This document shows, one piece after another, positions 22,205-33,263 of a stretch of DNA of 64,000 bases. This stretch comes from Athripsodes cinereus (Eukaryota; Arthropoda; Insecta; Trichoptera; Leptoceridae). How positions within the stretch are numbered: position 1 is the stretch's first letter; each line of letters opens with the position of its first letter. The stretch is from positions 1,054,001 through 1,118,000 of the forward strand of contig OX388318.1 of NCBI GenBank assembly GCA_947579605.1, written 5' to 3'. The notes beneath the pieces were generated by a model. That model saw nothing but the letters and a program-made list of their open reading frames with translations. It was not told where the DNA came from and searched no databases. The position numbers and the translations under genes are program-made.

Positions 22205-22520
22205 TCTATATCACGTGCAGTTTTGCTAACTTGGATTTTGAAAAACACGTAGATCAAACTAAAAAGTTTATAGATTTTACCAATTCTCTTGCACACAAAA
22301 TTTAAACCCCCTCGCCCTTTTCGTCAGATTTTTGAAATGGTAAAGAAATTTGAAATGTTATTTCAAGATCTCCAAATTAAAATTCATTGTTTTGAGAAAA
22401 TACTCAAAAGTACCTACATGCATACGATGATTTGAAACAAAAGTTCGTAGATGATTTGGGACAAAATCCGTATACTGTATTTTCAAATGGGACCAAAAAT
22501 ACGTAGACTTGGTAACTCTA
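22205..22520. repeat. sequence related to the hAT-subfamily core
   Basis: Shares features with the core of the elements at 5377, 11842 and 49658: CCCCCTCGCCCTTTTCGTCA, TTTTTGAAATGGTAAAGAAA and a GCTAACTTGG...CTTGGTAACT end pair. Ends and target duplication were not identified. Confidence 0.4.
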
Positions 22521-22710
22521 AATGTCCGTGTGCAAGTCGACTGAAAAAATATTAAACACTAATTTGTGAAAGAAGGTAGAAAAATAAACATCGTTTCGAT
22601 AAAATTTTGATGTTTATTGACCGAAGGTACTTGTCGGAAGTCCATTTCAAGGTGAATTGGAAAAAAAAACACTATTTAGTTAACTTCCATGAGATTTTAT
22701 TATTGTTCCG

Positions 22711-22770
22711 ATAACCTTTTACACCTTTCACAGAAAGCTTAAAGCTAGTGTCGTGAAAGGGGATTATCCA
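22711..22770 (-). mobile_element. SINE family A body fragment
   Basis: Minus strand has CCCCTTTCACGACACTAGCT and TGTGAAAGGTGTAAAAGGTT, the body of SINE A; the tRNA-like head is absent. Confidence 0.65.
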
Positions 22771-23164
22771 CGTATATAATACAAAAAGAAAGGTGTGAGA
22801 ACATAAATGGGTATTGTTTTGAAAAATATTTCTTTATTAAAGTGATCAGTCTGATGAATATAGAGTTTTAGATTTTGTTTAAGAGACATTATTTATGTTC
22901 TGTTCTGTATCAAACATGCAAGTCGTCCTCTCTACGCTAATAAACGTTAAGATTATTATTATTAACATGACACTTTATTCTCCTGGGACCATTACAGTTT
23001 TTGGCCAATGCGATCCCAGTTAAGAAAAGAAACAAGATGGATGATATCCGGCCTCATGGGTAAACTGAAGATTTTAATAAATTATTATCGTAAACGTGAT
23101 GTTTAACAAACACCCACACGTGCTTTTACAGGACATTTGAAAACTTACAAATATGAGTGGGAGA

Positions 23165-23299
23165 TAGGGGCGTAACTACGCCGTATCAGCCGTATCAATG
23201 ATACAGGACCTCCAGGCTACAGAGGCTCCGAACCTGGCTTCATCTGGCCCCTTAATATTTTTTTTATGCAGGGCTCGTCTAAGGCACGCTACGCCACTG
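23165..23299. mobile_element. hAT-type MITE, diverged
   Basis: 135 bp. The right end is GCTACGCCACTG and the left end TAGGGGCGTAACTACG (diverged complement). The flanking 8-mers are GTGGGAGA (23157-23164) and GTGGGATA (23300-23307), 7 of 8 matching. The terminus is the same type as the larger element at 43937-44383. Confidence 0.7.
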
Positions 23300-23319
23300 G
23301 TGGGATACATATTCTTTTC

Positions 23320-25245
23320 CACGCTATAGCTAGTAATGAATAACCCATTTCTAATGTTTCTTTGAGTAACACACGGAGGAAGCAAACCTCATCAATAAGG
23401 TGACCTTTTTTAACGACAATTAATATTAATCTAATATTTTTTAACTATCTAATAATTTCGTAATATAAAAAAAAATATGAACAATTGTAGGATTCTCGTG
23501 CATTATCTGTCAATCACACACGATTTCGATTTTTAGAAATGGGCTTTTTTATAAACGAGTACTATGAAGTTATAATAAAGTTTGTTTTTCAAGTAAAAAA
23601 CTAATATTGGTAATAAATATTTGTTTTCATATTTTATGTCAACAAGTTTTGAGAGGTTTTCTACTAAACTTGTTGAAAATTGAATATTTTACCGTTTTTG
23701 TTGAAGAGCGGCTTTGAATATTTTATAAGATTTGTAGATGTAGGAAAAATGAGATATTTATTTGCTATTAAACGTTTAAGCTATAAAAATTTAGAGAAGA
23801 AACTTTCACCGAATACATGTCGCTTAAACAGTCATGGTCACAAACTACTTCGTGACAAAAAACCTTGTACCATGGGCGTACCCAGGAGGGGGAGGGGAAC
23901 CGGGAAAATAGCTCCCAGTCTCGAAAATAGAAAAAAAAGTTAGTGCGAAGAGAATGTTAGTATAGATGTTAGTGAGTTTAAGAATATAATAATCAGTGTT
24001 AAAATATAGAAAAAATATTGTAAATTGGATTGAAGTTGGAAGCTGCCCTTCATGTTCTAAAACTGCTTTAAAAAAACGATGAGATCGTGATACATTTCAA
24101 ATTTCCATACCAAAACGAAAATGATCAATTTTTAAAAGCTTAAATATACTCAAATCGGTTTACCAAATCGTGAAAACTAACAAATTGTTGGTAAATTTAC
24201 CAATGATTTGTTTGCGAAAAGTTAATATTATAAATTTGAACTAACGAATCGTTTGTACTATCTCTGGTCCTAATCTGATAGTACGTAGGTACCTACCAAT
24301 GATTCGTTGTGAGTATTTTTCTCAGTGTACTGAGTTCATTCGACATGGTATGTATTATGTAAAAATACTTTTGTAGCTGATATTTGTCTCATGGTATGAA
24401 AACATATTCCGTTTAGATATCTACTCCTACTCCTTCACTAGACATTATTTCCACCAAACAACATGCATTGTCGTATGTATAATACTTATCGCTGTGTAGT
24501 TGTATTGTAGTGTGCCAGTTACCAGCAGCCTGTTGCCAGCACGACACTTATTTGACACAGAAAACATTTCATTATGGCCGGACCCCCCTCGACAGGACGC
24601 AGCGCGGGAAAAAGGAATTTAAATAAAAACAATAAACGTTCTTTTTACATATTATTATTACTATTACTATGGGACGGATTTTCAATACAATGTTTTTAAA
24701 AGATTTTTTACAGCTAATGTTTACTGAAAAGATGGAAAAATGCCCATTACAGTCATAACGTTGGAGTTTTAGTACATTTCACTTCCTTCTCTAAGTCGGG
24801 TCAAAAAGTATTGGGCAAAGGCGTTTACTCCAGAAACTCGTTCCATTTTCCAATTGAAAGCCAAAAAATTACTACAAGAGGATGAACATATCAACTGTTC
24901 AGTTCCACAATCCAATAAGTTGAATTTTTTGATTTAATTGGTAATAAATGTAATCAACTCCACTCTATCAATTCCACAAATAACTATAAAACATACAAGG
25001 TTCCCTATACATACATAATAAATATAAGGTTAGTGAAAAAAATCCACCTATTTTCAATTCCACAAATAAATATTTCTAATTGTTTAACTATTGAATGGAA
25101 CAAAGATAACGTAATGCCTCTAACAGTGCGATTATTTTATATTATATTTCACTTTCTGTTGTGTTTAGTAAAATATAAAAATACTAAATTATGAAAAAGG
25201 TCATTTCTAGAATATAAGACATTTCGACTTGTAGAGCTACGGAAC
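23320..25245. other. intergenic, no gene seen
   Basis: A 23680-23943 open frame has no family resemblance, and its end overlaps a transposon-end-like motif (GGGCGTACCCAGGAGGGGG, 23875-23893). The stretch 24120-24310 has repeated AACGAATCGTTTGTA-like and ACCAATGATT motifs. Nothing else was recognised. Confidence 0.4.
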
Positions 25246-25249
25246 TGAC

Positions 25250-25470
25250 TTATTGACTCAGGCCTCAGAGGCCTGAGTCAATAACACACTTTCGCGTCAC
25301 GTTCCCGCTGCGTTAGCGTTCGGGTGCAGACGATGTTGCGCCAAAGTGTTAATTTTCGTAACTATTGTGTATCTTAGCAACGAGATTGACACTTGCTTGC
25401 AACATCGTCTGCACCCGAACGCTAACGGAGCGGGAACGTGACGCGAAAGTATGTTATTGACTCAGGCCTC
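25250..25470. repeat. large GC-rich inverted repeat plus adjoining palindrome
   Basis: A perfect 17-bp palindrome (25250-25266 / 25268-25284, TTATTGACTCAGGCCTC) overlaps a larger hairpin. That hairpin's arms, 25268-25340 and 25398-25470, are 73 bp each and nearly identical (CGTCACGTTCCCGCT, GTTAGCGTTCGGGTGCAGAC), with a 57-nt loop. The terminal motif GAGGCCTGAGTCAATAA therefore occurs three times. It is more GC-rich than its surroundings and has no coding content. Confidence 0.9.
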
Positions 25471-25532
25471 TGGACAGTCGGTAAGATAAAAATTATCTGG
25501 AAAAAGACCCAAATATTTCTTCAAAAGATTAC

Positions 25533-25635
25533 GTTGCTCCGTTGATTCCCTGGCAAATAATAATTATGTTTCCCACTATTTTCTGTAAGTTTTCGAATAG
25601 TGTCCTGTAAAAGGCAGATATTCGGAAGTTTTCAG
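25533..25635 (+). repeat. DR dispersed repeat, 5' part
   Basis: GTTGCTCCGTTGATTCCCTGG, TTTCTGTAAGTTTTCGAATA and GTCCTGTAAAAGGCAGATAT match the DR 5' half. Confidence 0.7.
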
Positions 25636-25969
25636 CTCAGCGATAAAAAGAAAAAGACGACAACTCGTATTTGTTTACTTACTTAGTTGTTGAAGTAGGT
25701 ATGATGCATAAATAGAAAAAAAAATACTAAGATAATGCATTTACATCTTGAGCCTTTTGTTATATCAGGCGTCTCGATCATCGAACCATGTTTATACAGT
25801 GTGACATTGTGTAAAATCTAATCGAAAGAAGTTAGAATAGCGTCCCAATGCCAAGAAATCGGCGAAAGGCGTCTTAGAGTCAATTCGTAAGCATCGGGAC
25901 GCCGTTCTCACTTCTTCCGATTAGCTTTTGCACAATATTACATTGTGTAAACATGGATGAATGTGAATA

Positions 25970-26235
25970 AGTAACGATGGTTTGGACATGTAGAAAGAAT
26001 GAATGAGGATGAATGACCAAGAAGATATATTTGGCTGAGAGGAATGGTGCTCGGAGACTTGTACGACCAAAGATCAAATGGCAAGATCAGCTAAAGCAAA
26101 TCCTATAGAACGGCCACGTGTTGAGCACATTGAACAGGAGAACATGAGAAGCGAAAGATATATGCAAGGATAGAAGGAAGCTCGCTCGATCCTTTCTGCC
26201 TACCCCGTGAGGGAAGCGGCGTGATAGTAGTAGGT
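25970..26235 (+). mobile_element. LINE 3'-terminal fragment
   Basis: GATGGTTTGGACATGTAGAA and AGAATGAATGAGGATGAATG code the FGHVERMNEDE-like segment. GCACGTGTTGAG-like sequence and a CCTTTCTGCCTACCCCGTGA end follow. It matches the LINE tail at 39186-39425, with frame breaks. It ends GCGTGATAGTAGTAG. Confidence 0.65.
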
Positions 26236-26329
26236 ATGTATTTAAACATGGTTCTCCAACGGGATGTACGAGTATGACTGGTTTTGTCATCTGCGCGTTG
26301 TGCACAAATCCGGTTAAACAATAAAAATT

Positions 26330-27250
26330 ATTCGAAGCCTTTTAATATACATTTATCAAACATATTTAAGAATCCATTCCAATTCTTTCATATAAATACA
26401 CAGTACGTGTCAAGAATGCGTCTGTGTTCATTTCACCCGCGTCAGTTACACCCCACACAATAGTGAGCGGCAGTACAGCGCCACTCGCTCATTCATTATC
26501 ACATTCTTATTTTAAAAAAGTAAAAAAAACGACATCGTCTTCTTAATTTTAAAGTAATTCTATATTTAAAAACTCTAGAAAACAATTTTTCACATTAATT
26601 ATTTGTCAAGAGTCTTTATTATATTATTTATTCTCCTTTTCAGAAAGTTTTCAGGCAAATAATAATTGCGTTAAAAATATTAAAAGACTATCTTTGTAAT
26701 ACAAAAGTTTTTTTTTATAAATTTTATCTACGTCTTTTCAAAATTAATTAATATATTCTTTCTGAAATTTTATTGACAAATTATATATTATCTTGAAATC
26801 TGTCTTGTCATTGTTGATCATGAAATTTTGTATATATTTTTTATTGTACACTAATAACCCCTAAAATAGTTTTAATATACATTTTTCATCATTTTTCTCT
26901 TTGAATTAAGCTATATTGGGTACTCAAAAGGTAAAAAAATCTTTCCAAAAAAATAGCTTTTTTTGCTTGAACGATAACGTATTATCTGTTTACACGAATT
27001 TTCACCTCTTAAGAAAATTCCATTCTCCAAGTTAGATAGTTTTTACTTTCTTTTCAAATCGATAAATGCTAAACAGTCACTAATTTATTTTAAAAAATCT
27101 CATTTTAAATAGATATAGGTATTTTTTGTAGGCCAAATAATAATTTGTCATTAACCGAACCTAATATGAAATTTTCATTTTTTTAACAATAAAATCTTTT
27201 TTACAGTTAACGGGGCAGTGGGTTACTTAAATTGTTTGGACATCTGATTT
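26330..27250. other. upstream region of pburs, no gene seen
   Basis: Strongly A/T except 26430-26495 (TTCACCCGCGTCAGTTACAC, GTGAGCGGCAGTACAGCGCC). No recognised repeat. It may hold pburs regulatory sequence, but no site can be named. Confidence 0.35.
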
Positions 27251-27251
27251 T

Positions 27252-27258
27252 TATAAAA
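27252..27258 (+). promoter_or_regulatory. possible TATA box of pburs
   Basis: TATAAAA lies 48 to 54 nt before the pburs ATG. In such AT-rich DNA a chance match is quite possible. Confidence 0.25.
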
Positions 27259-27305
27259 TTGTATCGTTATTTAGATCTCTAACTTAATTATTAGACAAAT
27301 CAGTA

Positions 27306-27435
27306 ATGAAGTCTAAAAAGAATAATTTCGTAATTTTCGTAAGTGTTAGTTTATTCCTGTCCTGTTGTTCTGTCAAGAGAGTGACGGGAGACGAGAGCTG
27401 TGAGACGATGCCATCAGAAATACACCTAACCAAAG
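27306..27435 (+). CDS. pburs: pburs exon 1
   Basis: 43 codons plus one base; donor GTACAA. Encodes the signal peptide and the start of the mature protein with the first knot cysteine. Confidence 0.93.
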
Positions 27436-29307
27436 GTACAAACATTATTCCATCATACAAGATTTCACATTTATTCTCTTTCATTCAACAGTCTTCTTAG
27501 CAACACGAGAGAGAGTGAAAACATCCCTAAAGCTTTCTCTATTCAGAGTGATTTTATGGCATTTTAAGTACCCATCCTTCACATAACATTCTTAATGTTC
27601 GAAAATCATTGCTATTGCCATAGGAACGATATATTATGAAAGAGGAGAGTCCAAGCTGTCGGAATACTTTTGAACTAAAGAACAAACATTTCTCTATCTG
27701 GTCAACCATCACTGGATTGATGGCTTAAAAACAGAGGATTTTTTTTGGATTATGTATCTCTGAACTTGATGTCAAGTTTGATTATTTACGTTTTATAATT
27801 GCTGTCTTTTATTACAGAGGAATTTGACGAGCTGGGCCGCCTTCAGAGAACTTGCAGTGGAGAAGTCGCAGTTAATAAATGTGAAGGAGCTTGCAACAGT
27901 CAGGTGCAGCCATCAGTTATTACTCCAACTGGCTTCTTAAAGGTTATTATTAATACAATTACCTTAAAACAATCTACACAGCCAAACCTACAATCCGAGA
28001 CATTAAACCTTTAATCCACTCCACCAAAACGTTGCTCATCTTATATTTGAGAACGTGACTTTCTTGTTCGTGTATATACCATATATGTATTCGATATATT
28101 CATCAAAAATTAGATATTTATTTTATTATATACCCATATACCTCCTTATTTTTATTTATGTAACTAGATAAGTTTGCTTGTTTTTAATGAAGCTAATTTC
28201 TTTTCTGTTCTCTCTGTGCGCTTCGAAAGATTGCTATGAAACTGATTTCTTATCTTGAAGCAAAGTATCTAAAGTCGATTGAATTATAATATTTTTTTAT
28301 TATCTAAGAAGCGAATATATTTTGACATAAAGAGAACAACTATATGTTGTTTTTATTACATAGGTTGTTATTTCGCTAGTTAACTCTCTTTTGATAGATT
28401 TTGTGAATCTCTTATGCTATTTGGCAATGCCACGGATCTAATATCCCAAACGGTCAAATATTTGAGACAACGTTTGTTTTGTAATCATCAAATTTGAACT
28501 AAATTAATATTCAGAGTATGTTAAATTTTGATGTTGATAGTAACAATGACATTAGTAAAATATTTCTAGAGTCCAAAAACTAATGAGAGTTTGACTGATG
28601 TTTATATTAACATTGGTTTTCTCTTCTATTTTTCACACAAATTTCATAGGAAATGACTTTTTTGAGTATGCAGTTTTAAAGAAATCAATCTGAAATATAT
28701 AATATCTGCATGGCAGCCGGTGTGGAGCAGAGATAACGCTCCTGCCTTTGAGTTAGGAGGTTCCGAGTTAGATTCCAGAGAAGAGAAAATAGTCTTATTC
28801 AAATTGTTCAGGGTCTGTGTGTTACATGTTTATGTATTTGGTGCATTGAATATTATGCATTGTCGTGTTCATACTATAAAATTCATGTCTTAATTTGGGA
28901 CTAGCTTGATCTGTGTGTAAATTTTTGTGTTATGTCATGTTATACTTAGTTGAAAAAATGCATTTTTGAATTTGTCCACTCTCGTGCTCAAGCCTTTCAT
29001 TTACTCATCATCCGTATGTTTATTAGATAAAAAGAGAATCCATTGGCTACGGCACATGTAGAAGACATCATGTTGGTATAAATATTAGACTGTCAACCTT
29101 CTTGTAAATCTTTCATATTGATTTTCCATTCTTCAGGAGTGTTACTGCTGTCGGGAAAGCTTTCTTCGAGAGCGGATCATCACCCTAACCCACTGCTATG
29201 ATCCTGACGGGATGAGACTCTCTGCTCCAGAATTGGCAACAATGGATGTGAAACTCAAAGAGCCAGTGGACTGTAAATGTTTCAAATGTGGAGATTTCAG
29301 CAGATAA
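27306..29307 (+). CDS. pburs: partner of bursicon (bursicon beta subunit), 3 exons, 141 aa
   Basis: Joining 27306-27435, 27818-27942 and 29137-29307 gives a complete secreted cystine-knot protein. Residues 1 to about 27 form a signal peptide (basic start, hydrophobic [15 protein letters not shown]). The mature part begins near [13 protein letters not shown] and carries 11 cysteines: CETM, RTC, NKC, GAC, CYCC, THC and CKCFKC. The segments [30 protein letters not shown] and [12 protein letters not shown] are diagnostic for the family. With bursicon alpha it forms the heterodimeric hormone that drives cuticle tanning and wing expansion through the receptor LGR2 (rickets); homodimers have been linked to immune gene induction (family knowledge). 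Introns are GT-AG with matching phases. Length equals the family norm. No bursicon alpha gene was recognised in the window. A SINE and a LINE remnant sit in the introns, and a hAT remnant starts 118 nt past the stop. Confidence 0.96.
27600..27725 (-). pseudogene. degraded LINE RT fragment in pburs intron 1
   Basis: CATTGCTATTGCCATAGGAA, CGATATATTATGAAAGAGGA and CTGGTCAACCATCACTGG parallel 10570-10680 of the LINE at 10450-11185. Too damaged to translate. Confidence 0.6.
27818..27942 (+). CDS. pburs: pburs exon 2
   Basis: Acceptor TATTACAG, donor GTTATT, ends phase 0. Encodes [19 protein letters not shown] and the [18 protein letters not shown] block. Confidence 0.96.
28710..28925 (+). mobile_element. 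SINE family B (tRNA-derived) in pburs intron 2
   Basis: GCAGCCGGTGTGGAGCAGAG and TAACGCTCCTGCCTTTGAGT form the tRNA-like head with a decayed B box. Then GGTCTGTGTGTTACATG and TTTGGGACTAGCTTGATCTG complete the body. Older than the copy at 61591. Confidence 0.82.
29137..29307 (+). CDS. pburs: pburs exon 3 (last)
   Basis: Acceptor ATTCTTCAG. 56 codons plus TAA encode [13 protein letters not shown] through [11 protein letters not shown]. Confidence 0.97.
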   Translation, partial: ECYCCRESFLRERIITLTHCYDPDGMRLSAPELATMDVKLKEPVDCKCFKCGDFSR

Positions 29308-29394
29308 AAACATTGTTATTGGTTCCATATACACATACTCACACAATAATAGTTCCATTTGCCCAAGTATCTGAAGATTTATATTATATTAAAT

Positions 29395-29400
29395 AATAAA
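29395..29400 (+). terminator. polyadenylation signal of pburs
   Basis: AATAAA 88 nt past the stop, just before the hAT remnant at 29426. Plausible position; AT-rich context lowers certainty. Confidence 0.5.
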
Positions 29401-29425
29401 TTGTATTTTCCTATTTACTCATATC

Positions 29426-29965
29426 TAGAGAATTTGATCCCGGGATACAGAATCTCGGGATCCCGGTCATAATTCAGTCCTAAAATTTTCGGGATTAAAT
29501 TTAACTAATTCCGGGATTTTCGGGATTAGTACAATTTAAAAATAGTTCAGAATTTTGGGACACATTCGCATAAATGAATCACTAACAGCCGAAACTTATG
29601 TTCGTATCTCAAAAGAGCACCTTTCTGAGTTCGATATCTCACTAGATACCGATATTATGGCAATAGTCACTGATGGTCCAAATGATATGCTGAAGGTTGG
29701 AAAACTTGTTGATGCAAAGCACCAATTTGTTTTGGTATTCACTCATGTAGCTCTTTTTGATTTATTTTATAGAAAAATAAAAGATAAATAATTTAAAACT
29801 TAAATACATTGCCAAAAGCTTTTGATTTTAACATTGTTAACTGATTTTTTTTTACAATTTTTCATTACCAATACAATCCCGGAACTATACTGGAATCGCG
29901 GAATTAGCTGTAAATAATCCCGAAATCCCGGGATTAGAAAAAAAGGGCCGGGATCGAATCCTCTA
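29426..29965. mobile_element. hAT element with transposase remnant
   Basis: 540 bp with ends TAGAGAATTTGATCCCGGG and CCGGGATCGAATCCTCTA (inverted, TAGNG type). The 8-bp duplication CTCATATC is perfect (29418-29425, 29966-29973). The subterminal zones repeat TCCCGGGAT/CGGGATTA motifs in both orientations. The inside keeps part of a transposase (29555-29791), so it is an internally deleted copy. Confidence 0.92.
29555..29791 (+). pseudogene. hAT transposase internal fragment
   Basis: The frame contains MAIVTDGPNDMLKVGKLV followed by a histidine/valine-rich FVLVFTHVALFDL, resembling the hAT catalytic block where TDGAS.MVKVG and C.AH.IHL follow one another. The key second part is altered (FTH for CLAH). 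Flanks of the transposase are gone; not functional. Confidence 0.7.
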
Positions 29966-29999
29966 CTCATATCCATCTTCGTGAAGTTTTTGAAAAAAT

Positions 30000-30300
30000 A
30001 TTAAATGTTTAGTGAGATTCTTTTAAATATTATAAAAATTAATAAAACCTTGTTCCACGATTATAAATATTTTATATACATAAATAATAAAAAAACCCAT
30101 GTTATTCTTATTATAATATATCTATATAATAAAAAATAATAAATAAATTATTTATTTTAGTGTAACATATTAGTTAAAATATTATATCTAGTTATAAAAA
30201 AATATATAAAACTCTAATGAAAAATTGTTAATTTAAAAATCGTTAAAATAAAACAATAGAATACATTTTTCTTCATCTTATAAAGTGATTAAATATATCC
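30000..30300. other. AT-rich spacer, no gene seen
   Basis: Consists almost wholly of A/T sequence with no recognised feature. Confidence 0.4.
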
Positions 30301-30304
30301 TTTC

Positions 30305-30475
30305 TATCCTACTCCCCGCCCCTACACACTACATTCCTTTCGGGATACGCAGAGAGAACGGAATGCCTTTATGATCTATCTTTAAATATGCATTTTTTTT
30401 ATTTCCATATTCATGCACGTACGCCGATTCCTCTCAAAACATGAGAACTTAATCCGAGTGTTTACTCGGGCGTTG
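30305..30475 (-). mobile_element. LINE 3'-terminal fragment
   Basis: Plus strand shows CGCAGAGAGAACGGAATGCC and GTACGCCGATTCCTCTC, the complement of the LINE tail as in 55455-55580. Confidence 0.55.
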
Positions 30476-30484
30476 TCTTATTTT

Positions 30485-30573
30485 TCATTGGCACAGAGTA
30501 GACGGCCTGCATGTGCATTACATGCAACTGTTCTGCTGGCTACCCCCCTTATGGGATATACCGTGATGGTTTC
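30485..30573 (+). repeat. DR dispersed repeat, 3' third
   Basis: TTGGCACAGAGTAGACGGCC, GCATGTGCATTACATGCAAC, CTGCTGGCTACCCCCCTTAT and GATATACCGTGATGG. Confidence 0.75.
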
Positions 30574-30649
30574 TAGTGTAGAGTTGACGCTTATTTTGTG
30601 AAACTCCTTGTTAATAAAGAAACAAACTGTTTTACTTTATTTATAAATA

Positions 30650-30870
30650 ACTAGCGGTCCGCACCGGCTTCGCACGGGTAGATAGGTATTTAAAAATAAT
30701 AATTTAGTTTTAGTAAGGATCCCTATTTTTTTGAAAATATAATATAGCCTTTGTTACCCGGGGATAGTGTAGCTTCCTAACAGTGAAAGAATTTTTCAAA
30801 TCGGTTTAGTAGTTTCGGAGCCTATTCAATGCGAACAATCAAATCTTTCCTCTTTATAATATTAATATAG
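30650..30870 (+). repeat. interspersed repeat with ACTAGCGGTCCGC start
   Basis: Starts AACTAGCGGTCCGCACCGGC then TTCGCACGGGTA, contains GTGAAAGAATTTTTCAAATC and GGTTTAGTAGTTTCGGAGCC, and ends TCTTTATAATATTAATATAG. This layout is a common lepidopteran and wider arthropod repeat end. Its class (LINE or Helitron-related) cannot be settled here. Confidence 0.65.
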
Positions 30871-31256
30871 ATAAAGTTTGACAATGACTTTGTCAGTCGA
30901 AACCAGGTTAACCATTATTAATAAATACAGTAATACTTTAAACAGTTTGTTTGTTTCTAAAAATTATTCTTAAATTATTTGAGATATGCGAAAATAAAAT
31001 AAATTTAGACATTCAAAATATCTTTATTATTAATACGAACATTTATAATATGGTAACATTTTACGAATTCATCTCTATAAATCTAATTGAATTGAGATCT
31101 TATTTTAAATAGTTATTTAAATAGTTGCTAAAATAAATAGTAGGTACTCGTAGATAATTTAACATAATCATAATACCATTTGATATTTATGTTATGAATT
31201 TTTTGACACAATTGGATGTCGGTAACTGGATTTTACTTACTAAAAGTGTAGAGATT

Positions 31257-31341
31257 GATCATTCCAATTGATCACACTCACCGATAGTCAACCTATTTGA
31301 ATAGGTTGACTATCGGTGAGTGTGATCAATTTGGAATGATT
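31257..31341. repeat. near-perfect palindrome, about 41-bp arms
   Basis: Arms 31257-31297 and 31300-31341 match except for one indel (CACTCACCGATAGTCAACCT), with a 2-nt centre. No coding content; such cruciform-prone sequence is unusual here. Confidence 0.9.
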
Positions 31342-31349
31342 ACCTGTTC

Positions 31350-33255
31350 AAAATATGATTGACTATTTGATATCATTTCTACTCAATGGTCAATTCATAT
31401 ATTAAACATTAAAGCAAACATTTAAATATAGATCGAGATATGGCCACCGTTAATCAAAAAGTTAACCCAGTTAATTAATCGGTGATTCGTTAACGACAAG
31501 AGTGGCAATCTTTACGGCGAGCGAACAGGGTTACCACCCAGAGACTTTCGTCTGTGGTAGCCAAGTTCGAGGGACTAATGATATTGAATTTTAAAAACTA
31601 AAACAAAATGTCGAGAATAAAAATATCTACTAAAATAAGACTTGTTCCAATTTAAGTAATTTTCTTAAAAAAAAAATATTCTTAGGTATACATTCTTGAT
31701 TCTTGGTGGTTAAATATCCCGTGTGCTTTCTTTTATGGCGCAGAGAGAATGTTAAGTTATTTAATACACACTCTAACACCGGCAATGACAATTTCAATTT
31801 TGAAGAATAGTGCGTGGAGAATGTTGTATGTATAAATTTAGCAAATCATATATCCTGTTAAAGCCACTATGTTATATATCACTTCGAAAATTAGTTTCTA
31901 TAAGTTACAGATTTCGTGTTATTCTATAGTATTAATAATCCTTTTTGTTTCTTTTGCTCGCTTTAATGGCACAATGAGGATGTTATTTTTTTTCCAATTA
32001 TATATGCAATGAATGTCCCAAATATGGATAATATTGTTATCATAGGTCTAACGTAAGTTGATAATGGTTTTTAATCCTTTGAAAACATTCATAATATCAT
32101 ATTATTATTCTCCTAAAAATACCTTATTATCATAACTTCACTACATAAATAAACTTACAATATTTACATTACACATTTTATACTATCTCATTATAAATAC
32201 TCTGATGTCATAATTAAATATTTTTAACTGGTACGTGCATATGTTGGAATAACCTCTTTTCCTGGATATATTAGGGGTTCAAGGACTTATATTTATCCGT
32301 TGGGGTGACAATTTCTTTATCTTTTTAACTCTCTCCAACCCATCAGTACCACTAAACCAGTATTGGCATCTCCGACCCTATCACGTCAGAGGGCGGTGGA
32401 CCCGGCTGACGTAGCAGATCCATAACTGATACGTGATGATTTAAAATAATAAAATTTGACAAATTTTCTTGGAGGGTATACAAGTAGGACAGAGAACAAA
32501 AAGCCATTCACGGTACAACCAATGGTTGTTTCTGAACCATCTCAGGAATTTACTCAGACCAATTTTCTATGTTCTCCATCTTTCTAATGCAATATTGAAC
32601 ATCCCATACTGACACATTCAAAACAACTTAATACACATTTCTTATAATATATATTACATAGGTGAGTCCGGTATATGTCATTCCACATCCATACATTGTT
32701 AAAAGTTAACCAATAGAATTTGGACATTTAAAATATTTTGGCTACAACATTAACTAAACACAACCATTTAATTCACATACATTATGTACAATAAATAAAA
32801 AATTGTATTATACGATTAATAATAAATAGTGATTCAATGCCAATTGCACAAAGTAAATAATATTTTATTCCGTTTTTCCAGCCAACGGCCTACAACATTA
32901 ATTGTCTTTAGTAATACTTTTTACATCTTTTATCAACCTAATTCAATTGTATTTTGGCATATATGTTATTTGCTTACTTCATTTACGGATTTTGATCAAA
33001 CTATGTATTTCAAATTCAAAAGAAATATCCAAAAATATATCAGTTTAAATTTGTGGTAATAGTTGGCAAGGGTACAAAAATGTACCCTGTGGTACTCCAA
33101 ATTTCAAGTATTTTTATTTATAAAATTAACATTTTTCAATTTACTTAAATAATAGTTTTAGCAATAGACATCGAAATGAGCAGACACTTATACATAAAAT
33201 TTAATAGTTCTTAATAAATATTTTAATAGTTGAGATCATTTTGTTGTGGTTTTTC
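31350..33255. other. intergenic, no gene seen
   Basis: AT-rich. 31445-31510 has repeated GTTAA motifs (AAAAAGTTAACCCAGTTAAT). 32330-32420 is more GC-rich (CGTCAGAGGGCGGTGGACCC). No exon could be supported. Confidence 0.4.
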
Positions 33256-33263
33256 TTCAATGT

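Noticed and set aside
23870..23900. Further hAT-type element end (GGGCGTACCCAGGAGGGGG)
   Set aside because: No opposite end or target duplication could be found nearby.
23680..23943. 87-codon frame ending in a GTGKIAPSLENRKKS-like tail
   Set aside because: No family resemblance, no splice support, and its end overlaps a transposon-end-like motif.
27300..27304. TCAGT initiator next to the pburs ATG
   Set aside because: It lies about 47 nt from the nearest TATA-like box and only 2 nt before the start codon, so it is not a credible transcription start.
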